Positions 21,819-31,848 of a stretch of 64,000 nucleotides of DNA are shown here, piece by piece; positions within the stretch are counted from its first letter, which is position 1, and each line of letters opens with the position of its first letter. Where the stretch lies: assembly GCF_021917145.1 (NCBI RefSeq), contig NW_025813759.1, forward strand, positions 62,001 to 126,000, given 5' to 3'. The notes below the pieces were generated by a model. It searched no databases. It saw only the letters and a program-made list of their open reading frames with translations, and was not told the origin of the DNA. The position numbers and the translations under genes are program-made. This DNA comes from Hypomesus transpacificus. Lineage: Eukaryota > Chordata > Actinopteri > Osmeriformes > Osmeridae.

Positions 21819-22015
21819 AGATGGCTGAGCGGTTAGGGAATCAGGCTATTAATCAGAAGGTTGCCGGTTTGACTCCTGGCTGTGCAAAATTATGTTGTGT
21901 CCTTGGGCAAGACACCTCACCCTACTTGCCTCAGGGGGAATGTCCCTGTACTTGCTGTAAATTGCTCTGGATAAGAGTGTCTGCTAAATGACTAAATGTA
22001 ATGTAAATGTAACTT
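21819..22015 (+). repeat. tRNA-derived SINE with L2-like tail
   Basis: The head TGGCTGAGCGGTTAGGGAAT resembles tRNA box A. GGTTTGACTCC is a slightly mutated box B. The tail CTGGATAAGAGTGTCTGCTAAATGAC with TAAATGTAATG repeats matches LINE tails in this window. A second copy, split by an L2 element, is at 57041-60218 on the other strand. Confidence 0.8.
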
Positions 22016-22496
22016 GAAGCCTGGCAAGATGGATTCATGGACAAACTCAAAAAAGCTTTAATAATAATTAAACCCCCACTAAAAATAATTTAAATGAAAC
22101 ACAATTGCATGCATCTGAGCTCACCTGCTTTGAACGTCCCTCTTTTTAAACAGGAAATTGCAGCCTGAAAATATATGAACAGAGGAATAACAAATAAGAT
22201 GATTTGCCTGATTTTTTTGGGGTCATTACAAGAAAAGATTATTCATAATGCATAAGCATATGACCCTTACATAAGACAACCTTTACCTTAAATTATTTTT
22301 CTTTTTCCCGGGGAATGATTTTTGGGAAGACCTTGAGGAGAAGAGATGTGGGAAGAAGTAGAAAGTGGGTAACATAGAGAGAGGGTTGGTGAAGGAGGTA
22401 AAGAGATCGAGGGACTGGGGAAAGGAGGTGCGGAGAAAGAATGGGAGGGAAGAGCAGGAGAACAGAAAGAGTGGGAGGGAGTCATAGGATGTGAAG

Positions 22497-22865
22497 AGGG
22501 AGAGGGAGTAGGAAGAGTAGATGAAGAGAGAGAGGGAGTAGGAAGAGTAGATGAAGAGAGAGAGGGAGTAGGAAGAGTAGATGAAGAGAGAGAGGGAGTA
22601 GGAAGAGTAGATGAAGATAGAGAGGAGTAGGAAGAGTAGATGAAGAGAGAGAGGGAGTAGGAAGAGTGGATGAAGAGAGAGAGGGAGTAGGAAGAGTAGA
22701 TGAAGAGAGAGAGGGAGTAGGAAGAGTAGATGAAGAGAGAGAGGGAGTAGGAAGAGTAGATGAAGAGAGAGAGGGAGTAGGAAGAGTAGATGAAGAGAGA
22801 GAGGGAATAGGAAGAGTAGATGTAGAGAGAGAGGGAGTAGGAAGAGTAGATAAAGAGAGAGAGGA
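22497..22865 (-). repeat. 30-bp coding minisatellite
   Basis: About 13 tandem 30-bp units (GGAGTAGGAAGAGTAGATGA within each). Most are identical. One unit near 22617-22645 is 29 bp long. The unit length preserves frame and gives a decapeptide repeat on the minus strand. The plus-strand frame is a shadow. Confidence 0.85.
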
Positions 22866-23000
22866 AGTCATAGGAGGTGGGTGGGGGACCGGGACAAGGT
22901 TAAGGGTGAAGGTTTGATTCTGAGTGGAGGCAGGGGATGTTGCTTCTGGTGTTTCTTCTCTTGTTTCTTCACCAGCTGTGGCAACGAGGCTATTGTGGTC

Positions 23001-23774
23001 TGAGAGATAAAGACAAATAAGTAAATGTAGAGGGAAGCAATATGTTCTCTGCTCCCAGCTTGAATCTAACTATAACAGCCCCACAAATGAGGTTAATTAA
23101 ACAGAAACAGGGTCTAATCGGGGAATATTTACTCATCAACAATATTCTATTAGTATATTTTATGTTACATAACGTGTTTAGAAACTAAATACAAAGTTAT
23201 AAAAAAGCATGTCCCAATGCAAAATATGTGTTCTTACATTTAAGATAGTATTCATAAAGGGTGGTCATTTTTTTAATGATCTCCCTCACAGGCCCCTCTG
23301 GTATGAAGCCTATGCCTGCAATGACCTCTGCTGTAACCCCCCCCCCCCTCTCTTCTCTTTCCCCATGAAGAGCAGGGGCTTTAAGTCCAGTTCATGCAGC
23401 TTATTGACCTAAAAAACAGACATTAACAAGTTATCAGGCTTTGTCCTCTGTATCAGCTCTCTTGCCATCTGATCAACTACTTTTGAAATAGTATCATACT
23501 TCTTCCTACTTTTCAAAGTATCTACTATACTTCTTTTCAAATTGACAAAGCTAGGGGTCCTTACAGGAAGACTATAAGATGTGATGCTGCTATTGATTAA
23601 ATGATATGGCCTGATACCAATGAAACTGGCATTGATATCAAGTTCCGACCATTATAGTATGGATCTGAATGGAACCGTAACCTAAGATCTCCACATTCTC
23701 ACTCACAGATATGCGGGCTGAATCTATCACTCTGCCTGCGTTGCGGTGCTTCTTCACATTCTCCCCCTAGTTAC
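23001..23774 (-). other. Intron of the zinc-ribbon gene
   Basis: It lies between donor G|GTAACT (23774) and acceptor CTCTCAG (23000). It includes a C-run at 23338-23347. No further feature was seen. Confidence 0.5.
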
Positions 23775-24140
23775 CAACATGCAAACTCTCCTCCTTGGAC
23801 TTAATCCTCTTTTTTTGTGAGAGGCTTGCAAAACATGAAAGGCATGTTTTGCGGTTGACAGTATTCATGACCTGGCAGTGAGGGCAAGGCCTGCTTTTGG
23901 GTTTGGTCATTTTCTGCAAACATAAACACATTGACATGTTATAAGCATTACAAGTAGGAATATGAGTAACACACATAAAATAATTATTATTCTTACATTT
24001 CATTCCTATGGCTTATGGGTATTGTAGTAAAGTATGAACTTCGGCATGAACATGGAAAGAAGTAATGTATATATTTGTCTCACAAACACCGAGGCAGGTA
24101 GCAAGCAGAGCGCGTAGGCAGGCAGATGGAGAGTTGGGGT

Positions 24141-25574
24141 GAGTGGGATGTTTCTTTGGGACACAAGAAAGTGCAATATTAGAACACTTTGACTCGGAAG
24201 TACAAGGAGGCCAGGAACGTAGGTACCAGGTTGTAAAAACAACGATCTGGCGGTGAGTGGAGGGCAAACCAGGGTATGTCACCGCAAGTTATTGGGAAAC
24301 TGGACCGCAGGTGTGGATCTTGTGCAGGTAGGGTGGACTGGATCACTGGAGCCTGGAGATTCACACAAACACAGACAAACAGAAAGACAAACAGAAAGAC
24401 AGGCAGAGCCTGTGGAGGGCGTAACACAGGTGGACAGAGGTAGGTGGACACAGGTATACACAGGTACGTCCTGACAAATTATTAAAATAGGCAGTAAGGC
24501 AAGGATATGGTGAGGTAATAATATGGTGAGGTAATAAGGATATCGATATCGTTTCCAGAAAATGCGTGACTTCAGCTGCAAGTAAGAAAAGATAAAAAAT
24601 ACAATACAATAAATGTCATACCTAGCAAGCTATGAGATGTAAAAAGGACCACGCCAGCAAAGATAAACATTGGTCTGAGTCCAATGAAAGTGCACCGGTT
24701 CATGACCTTGCATGACATAACGTCAGACTAGCTAACTAGCTAGCACAGTGTATTAGCCTATTTTTGCAGTTTACAAAGTCAATTAATTTATATTGGTGAT
24801 GCAAAGCACCGGGCAATGTACGTCAAACATAATAACATTAAACCAACCTAAAAACAATAAAAAAAAAACTGTATAGTAGGATAGTATCTTAAATATACGT
24901 TTACCTCATCGATAATAGCTTACCTTTTCAGTACGAGAGAGCGGAGGTTTGGGTGACAAGAAGTAGTTCCAGCCAGATATTGAGCGTCAAACTTTTAGGC
25001 GACTCGTGTGTAATACTAAATTACAATAATGTTGGATAATTTATAGGTTTTGCTGTCAGTGCATTTGACATGATTGCTTCCATGCGCTTAAAATTATGAT
25101 TAAAATAAAATGATATTCCTCCCCCGATGGATTCTATTTTTCTTTTCTTTTTTATGCATATAGGCCTACCTTTTTAGATCGGTTTATTTGGTATCAGTCC
25201 ATTTTATAAATAACTTTTATGTCCTTAAATAAGGTTTATGTCATTGATAACGTTTATGTCTTGGATATAACAAAAAAAATCATGTTGAAAGCACATCGGC
25301 CGGATTTTTACGAAATCACCCGACTTATTATGGTGACGTTTTGTAAAAATCCGAAAGCCGCTCATCAAAATCTATGGGAGACCTAATGCGTCAAAATACG
25401 ACGCCATAGTTCACAATTTTCTACGGGAAAAGCCGAACATATTAACATGGAAGTCAATGGGCGTCCCTAGGCGTCAAAAAACGACGAAAAAGGCGTCCCC
25501 CGGCGTCGGTATAGTGACGCCAAAGGGCTCTGCCCAAGCGTCAATATTTGACGAGTTGGGATGAGACTGGGTTG
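24141..25574 (-). repeat. Right terminal inverted repeat of the KDZ element
   Basis: Inverted copy of 9266-10719 with a ~20-25 bp deletion near 24195 and few substitutions. It ends ~230 bp before exon A of the minus-strand gene and would supply its promoter. Confidence 0.93.
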
Positions 25575-25605
25575 GTTAACTAGATATCTTGTTGGCAATA
25601 GTTAC

Positions 25606-28600
25606 CAGGGCCGGATTAAGACAATGGGCTTTAGGGGCTGCAGCCCCGGGCCTCGCCACCAGGGGGGCCTCGGGTTGCCCGATGTCGAGTGAGTCAACGG
25701 CACCGCGCATAACATTAGAAAAATTCAGAGTGAAAACAAAAACTAAATGTGCGAAAATGTCCGGTCAAGGAAAGCAGAGAGTGGCCAAAATTACTAAACT
25801 CGAATAGCTTCGGCGACTTTTTACAGTAAAAAATCGTTGTCAATCAAAAGGAGATGCAGTCTTTCGACACACCCTCCAATCATCAAGCAGAAGCCCAGCG
25901 TCCAGGCCAGCCCACTCCTCCGTTCACTCCCAGAGACTCTGAGCGTCCAGAGAAGAATAAAATGGAAGGGAAAAAGATGCCAGGAGGAACTGAAAAAGCC
26001 AGGTAAAAAAAGAAAGATCCGTCAATTGATAAATCTAGGTTCCAGCAAGCGTGGGAACAATATGTTTTCTCAAAAGCCCTGAATCTTTCAGGTAAACAAT
26101 TGGGTTGTAATTTCCGGAAAATATAACTAAGAATATGACTCCAAAGTAATGTTCATATTAGGCTAGGCTACATAAAGCTAAAAAAAAGTATTTTGCACTG
26201 AAATGTATGTAAAAATTTCCGATCAAAACCTTGACTAGGTAGGCTATTAGGTTCGGGTTAAGCACCAAATGTAAATCCGTTTTTTGATATTTTAAGGGAA
26301 GCTGAGCTTTCATTGCAGTCTTAAAGAAAACGCTACTGCACAACACTTTTTCTGCGTTTGAGTTCCATTTTCATTTTCTCTCAGCCTACTACCAGAGAAT
26401 ATCTAATAAAGAGAGAACTCCCACTCTCGGGAAACTTCCGGGTTCTGAACTGGTTGCAGTTCCACTCAAGTTCCATATGAGGGCGCTAACGGTCGAGTGC
26501 AGAATGAATGGAGGTCTATTGACCTATACCCCTCAAAATCCACTTTTCTCAGGATATAATTTTTTGTCTAGTAATTTGAATTCTGAAATCGAAAGGGGAG
26601 GCAAAACAAATACACACCACTGGGTGTTAGATTTTTTTTAAAGTCGCCTTTCTGTTCTAAAAAGCCTTTGAAAATGGCATTGACGTCATACACATCGTAC
26701 AACCAGAGCTACTGCTTGACGACAAGCTCTGGTTACTTCCACTTTACTCTCGAGGCATCGACAACACAGCTGACAGGTTAGGCTCTCCCTGTCAATACAC
26801 ATGCTAGAAAGAGTTTTGGCTTGCTAATGTTGTTGCTAATGTTGCTAATGCTCTGACATTCTGGTTCTGCTTCGGATGCCATCAAGCGGGATCTCTGGTC
26901 GTAGTCAGTCCTTCACTAACCAATCAACATTCGTTAGCAGAATGCTAGCGTGTTATGGGCAACAACGACTTACCCTGTAAGAAATCGAAAGGACGTAAAT
27001 ACTCGTTCATTCAACTTTTGATCTGTAATCCATGTTGAACATGCAAAAACTATAATCAAATCTGAGATTTATCAACAACAATCAGAAGAAAGAGGCAAAT
27101 TTAGCCGTTTAGCTCCATAGACTCCCATTCAACATGCACTCGACCGCGATCACTCCCAGTGGAACTCTGGTGGAACTGCAACAAAATTCGGTACAATGGG
27201 GATTAATGGGGAGTGGGCAGGCTCTCCTTAAACAGGCTCTGCTACTACCTTGAACGGACCACCTACGTAAACACATTCCCGAATTCAACGGCGGCGTCAT
27301 TATTTCGATCAGCGTAACCGGCGTAACGCAAGCGTAGGGTTTGGGTTCGGTGGAATTTTTTTTGGGTTCGGCCGAAACCGAATCCCATCCGAAAGCCCAA
27401 TATTCGACCGAATCGGTGCATCCCTAGTCAATAGAGCATGACATACTGCGCCAACTTCTTTCTTTTCTTTCAACTTGTTCTCTACTTTGAAGAGCTAATT
27501 GATGAGTTTGCATTGAGAAAGAGCAGAAAACTGACCTTTTAATATCACTGATGTGATGATGGTGAGTCACATGTTTAAACTGATCATATTTGTAGAGTGG
27601 CTCTGTGGACTTTAAAGCACTGATGTGTCAGTGCACCTGGTGTGGGTTTGTGTGCGTGTCATGATGTGCGTTGGGGCGATATAGGGGCCTCATCCTGGTG
27701 TAACCGGTGTAACCCTGTTGAATTGTATTCATGGCTATATAAATATAAGTTAGAATAAATAAGTTCAATATATACTAAATAGCATTTAAGATTTAAAAGT
27801 GAATTGATTCAAATGTTAATTTGTTTTGTACTGTTTTATGTATTTCGATTGAGTTCAGTAATATTCACGTTCCTTTAAAAAGAGCCAATCAGAGGACAGG
27901 GGTGAGAGGTCGTTGGCTGTGGAGGGAGAGAAAAAACGGGGAGAAAAGGAGTGAGATTGGCACGGACCACCGCGGCGGTATAAATTAGAGTAAAGTTTAT
28001 AGCCTAAGTGTGAGTGTGATGTTTATGCAGACTACGGACAGTGAGTCTGAAGAAACCTTTGATGTACGTTGCCGGTGATGTGACTGTGGTGTAAGACTCG
28101 ACTAGAGTTTACATTTGAGAGAGCTAGCTAGTCAGCTCGAGTTAGCTAGAAGCTTCAACGAACTGTGGCCTGCGAGTTGCCTGCTCGGTTGTCTCGGGCA
28201 CATGTTTCGAGAGTGCAAATCTCCAGGAGCATCGGAGGTTAGGACGTTTACCTCCCCAGCACCACCAGGAAAGTGCTGCAACGGCGGGGAGGACATCAAC
28301 CACCGCAACAGTATTTTTGGGGTTTTGGTTTGAGGCACAACGGCGCAAATGGACATTTTGTTGAGATCCTCCACTCCAAGTCATGCAACGGGCCTGCAAC
28401 ATGGTTGGTTAATATGATCGCCTGTTTTTCCATTTAGTGGACTAGTTAAGGGATGCCGGCTTAGTTTTAGGATAACGAATTGAGGGGTGAAAAGATTTGT
28501 TCAATTGACTGCATATTTGTATTTCATGTGTATTTATATATTTTCAGTAAATATATAAAACGTGTTTCTTTTTGATTATTGTTTAAGCATTTGGGTTTTA

Positions 28601-28798
28601 CACAGGTAATATTAGGGGTTATCATACTAGATTAAAGGAATCTAAAAATTACCACACTAGGATATAAATTAATTAATTAGAGAGACCTTTTACTATAAAA
28701 AGAATTCGGGGAGCGCACTCCAAATTAACAGAAGACATTCTAGGAAGCGCTACACTGGTAATTAGCCCCAGGCCTCAAAATGTCTTAATCCGGCCCTG
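25606..28798. mobile_element. 3.2 kb hAT-type element
   Basis: Ends CAGGGCCGGATTAAGACA and its inverted complement, with the perfect 8-bp duplication ATAGTTAC at 25598-25605 and 28799-28806. No intact transposase is visible; 25837-26082 is a short Lys-rich frame without domain. About 27300-27428 looks like the end of another hAT-type element (GATTCGGTCGAAT, TAGGGATGCACC on the minus strand). It sits in the right terminal array of the fold-back unit. Confidence 0.88.
27708..28631 (+). repeat. Possible solo LTR inside the hAT element
   Basis: Begins TGTAACCCTG and ends GGTTATCA, with a TATAAATT box near 27977. No target duplication or polypurine tract is seen, so this is tentative. Confidence 0.25.
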
Positions 28799-28816
28799 AT
28801 AGTTACTAGTACTTAT

Positions 28817-29736
28817 AGACCAATTATCACCCTACGTCACACAACTGTCAAGCAGGCTCAACTGCGCATGTGGGTTGCAAAAGACGAACTTCTCCCCATT
28901 CTATTACTCTTGGAGTGTCGTTCAGGTCATCATATATCTCTGGCCACTGGATTGCAGGGCTTGATATTAACTTTTTGAGGCTCTTGGCCTTTGGACAAAT
29001 ACATTTACGTTCACTTGTCTATGCACAAAAGTCACTTGACCCCGATACCCTTAAATAGCCTGTCCAAGTGATCGGGCAAAACTAGCCTGGCTAACAGAGG
29101 TGGCTTTCTCAGGCAAATGACGAATGAAACAGACAGGTTAAAGAAATCTGAGATTCTGGCTATCTTCACCAGACTCGTATCTACATTAGGCAGTCCTCCC
29201 TGATGTTTCTGGTGTAGAATGGAGTGAAATACAACATTGTGCAGACTGCCAGTGAGCGAGTCTGACTGAGGCTAAAGTCAAAACAGTGTAACTGGGTAGT
29301 CTCACTCAGATTGCCAGTTTAAACAAATCAGAAAAATAATTGGACCAGCTGACTAAAAGCAGAATTCCCATATCTCTTGAAAGCTGCCCTGCTTGACTTT
29401 TTAAATGTAGAATTGACTGTAAAATTGTAAAATTATGAACTTTGTGACATGACGTGAAGACATGGTTGCCGCTCGACTATGCGGTCTGTACCGGGCGACA
29501 TTCTCACTCAAATTTCAAGACTTTCGTGACCCAAATCAAAATTCTGATGCGACAGATCATTGGGTAATCGCTTTCTCTCCTACAGGCATGTCCTCCTCGA
29601 CGCTTTTGGTCTTTTTAAATCTAACTATTTGTATTATACGTGTGGTCCTTTTGCCATTTAAAATGCTATCCTTTCCCAGTTTTCTGCAGCCACATTGCGC
29701 GCGCATCCCGATTGTTTACAAACAAATAATTGGTCT
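28817..29736. mobile_element. 920 bp inverted-repeat element (AGACCAATTAT ends)
   Basis: Exact 11-bp inverted ends AGACCAATTAT/ATAATTGGTCT with a 2-3 bp duplication (AT or TAT). Joining the flanks restores CTTATTGGTTTCGGG as found uninterrupted near 45405. No transposase. A diverged relative is at ~1100-1320. Confidence 0.75.
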
Positions 29737-30145
29737 ATTGGTTTCGGGATATCTCTTGTCGGAATAGTTACTAGTAAGGAAAGACTAGTTACTAGTATCT
29801 ATTCCCGTTTTACTAGTAACAAATTGCCCAATTTTACAATTGTATTATATGGGGCTCTCCTGTACAGATATCTACTATTTGTTTCCAACTAGTATCTATT
29901 CCAAAAGGTACTAGTATCTATTCCCGTTTTACTAGTAACTTTTCATTAGATACCAGTACCTATTTTTTAGTTACTAGTAACTAATCCAATAGTTACTAGT
30001 ATCTATTCCCGTTTTACTAGTAACTTTTCATTAGATACTAGTAACTATTCTTTAGTTACTAGTAACTATTGCCAACAAGATATCTAGTTAACATGCAAAT
30101 TGGCTTTAGAAGATATCTGGTTAACATGCAAATTAGCTGCTGAAG
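29737..30145. repeat. Internal junction of terminal arrays
   Basis: TTGGTTTCGGGATATCTC (right-end orientation) passes at ~29770 into TTACTAGTAA units in left-end orientation. These finish in two octamer repeats (ATGCAAAT at ~30094 and ~30135). It marks where the fold-back unit joins the gene-bearing unit. Confidence 0.7.
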
Positions 30146-30489
30146 ACCACACCTCACAGAAGACCGCACCATTTTTTGTATTTCTTTTATTCAGCCAAAG
30201 AAATCTCCTAGCTCAATTCCCGCGCCTTTCTGGAGCCTGACTATTCACCAGCACAGGCTGATCGCCATATAGCTAATTGAGCTATGGCGGAGACACGTTC
30301 ACCGACGAACACTAACCAAGACACTAATGAGCAACCAGTTACAGCTGCAGCAGTGTTTGACCGAGTGTTTAATGCTCTGCAACGTGCTAGGCACGAATTG
30401 ACGGTGGCTCCATCGGCAGGGACTTCTGGCACCAACATTTTGACATCGACCAGAAATCTTTTCAGAAGACGTGGAAATCGAGTTCAAGG

Positions 30490-31131
30490 TTAGTAGCTAG
30501 CTCTATCCAGTTCATTCAGTGGTGGCACAGGCAACTATGTAATTTGGCTAATTATGGCTTAAGATAATTACAGAGATCATTATTTTTTTACTTTCGTTGT
30601 ACAATATTCCTACCTAAATGCACAAATATAGCTAGTTATCGATTCTGCCACGTTATTTAGCTTAAACATTGTGCATTGCAGCTTGAAAATCGGTTGGGGG
30701 TGCACATGGTGTTCATCCATGACATACTAGCGTTAGCTCAGCGATTACAAACTTGTTTTAGCCGCACATTTTTTTACATTGGAAAAATCTTGCAGCACAC
30801 CACCGACCAAAAAGTTTCCAAACTGACACTGTAGCCTAATACAATAACATAATTGGGTGTGCTCAATGCTTCGGCGAGTGGGCCTACGACCATTGTTCTC
30901 TCCTATATGTATTTATTTTCCCACCCCTTAAAAGTTGGTCCCGCTGGCTAAACTGCATACGAGTGAACCTAGATATTTAAAACTAATTTGAGATGCAGAT
31001 GGGCTACATGCTGGCTTTAAATTAGAGTGCTATAATACCACAGCTGGAAGTTTGCTTTGCAAATCGCCTGACAAGTATTTAAATTATTCATTCATAAAAT
31101 AAATCTGGATCTTACTGAAACTTTGATTTAG
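30490..31131 (+). other. Intron 1 of the HECT gene
   Basis: AT-rich sequence between GTTAGT and TTTAG; no other feature seen. Confidence 0.5.
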
Positions 31132-31848
31132 GCACATCCTCCAGAAGGGGACGTTCGACTTGGCAGGTGGGCCTCTTTCTGCTCCCAAGACCAGATATCC
31201 AGTCTCTGCCATCAACTTCTGCATGTCAGGCTCTAACAAATAATGGATTAGGTACATCATGAACTGTTATTTGGTAGAAGCAATGAAATGTGTTTGACAA
31301 AAATTAATATGAACTTGTATGACATTGGTAATATAATATAATAGAAACTTTTGTAATTCAAAATGATCAAATGGATAATGCATTTGCAGTTTGTCAATCC
31401 TTAAAAAAAGTTAATGTATATAATCAAACTAGTATTGCAAGCCAACACAGGCATAGTCAATGCAGTGAATGGTTTGTCAGTTTTAGAGGATTATGTCTTT
31501 CATTCATTTGTTTACAATATTCTTTTAGGAGTACCAGTGCAGGAGTCAGTGGATGGACAACTGTCCACCATTGAGGTGAATTGGAGTCTGGCAGAATTGA
31601 ACCACTTAGTTTTTTAGAGATTCCCAATGATTAGCTTGAACCTGGTGGGGTTTAAGGGCAAAAAAATCAAAAAGGTCCAAGCCAACTCTGTGAGAGCCTT
31701 GAAGAAAGTGATGGGAAAGAGCAGACTCTACATTGTCCCCTGTGCTGAAGGGGGGCAGGTACAGTGCAGTTTCTATTCACTATTTGCGTCCATGTGTCCA
31801 AGTGCATAATTAATAAAATATTCTGATTTGTCTCTTCAGACACAGGAT

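Larger units (their letters stand above)
22288..23913 (-). pseudogene. Zinc-ribbon/decapeptide-repeat gene of the KDZ element (1-bp frameshift)
   Basis: Two phase-matched exons on the minus strand. Exon A (23913-23775) follows a TTTGCAG acceptor. Its ATG at 23910 starts a short protein with two Cys pairs, CPHCQVMNTVNRKTCLSC, a zinc-ribbon pattern, followed by a basic stretch; donor G|GTAACT. Exon B (22999-22288) follows TCTCTCAG. It begins with a Thr/Glu-rich stretch, then ~13 copies of a Ser-Ser-Ser-Thr-Leu-Pro-Thr-Pro-Ser-Leu repeat encoded by a 30-bp minisatellite, a Ser/Pro-rich tail and a basic end GKRKII. A 1-bp deletion near 22622 shifts the frame; the two frames before and after join correctly otherwise. 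Exon A starts just inside the right terminal repeat. The function is unknown; DNA binding by the ribbon is a guess. Confidence 0.6.
9266..25574 (+). mobile_element. 16.3 kb KDZ/Zisupton-type transposon
   Basis: The ends are CAACCCAGTCTCATCCC and its inverted complement. GTTAACT is duplicated at 9259-9265 and 25575-25581; an 8-bp duplication with one mismatch is also possible. Inverted terminal repeats are ~1454 bp (left) and ~1434 bp (right). They differ by scattered substitutions and a ~20-25 bp deletion in the right copy, so the insertion is recent. Two convergent genes lie inside: a KDZ transposase (+) and a zinc-ribbon/decapeptide gene (-). The centre holds several small nested elements. 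Confidence 0.9.

Noticed and set aside
21819-21890. tRNA gene
   Set aside because: Box A and B are present but the cloverleaf is degenerate and the sequence continues into a SINE body and L2-like tail.
22666-22917. Plus-strand frame of repeated EEREGVGRVD
   Set aside because: Shadow of the minus-strand decapeptide minisatellite, which has splice sites and longer flanking coding frame.
28115-28402. Overlapping frames on both strands inside the hAT element
   Set aside because: No domain, no splice signals, and equal openness on both strands.
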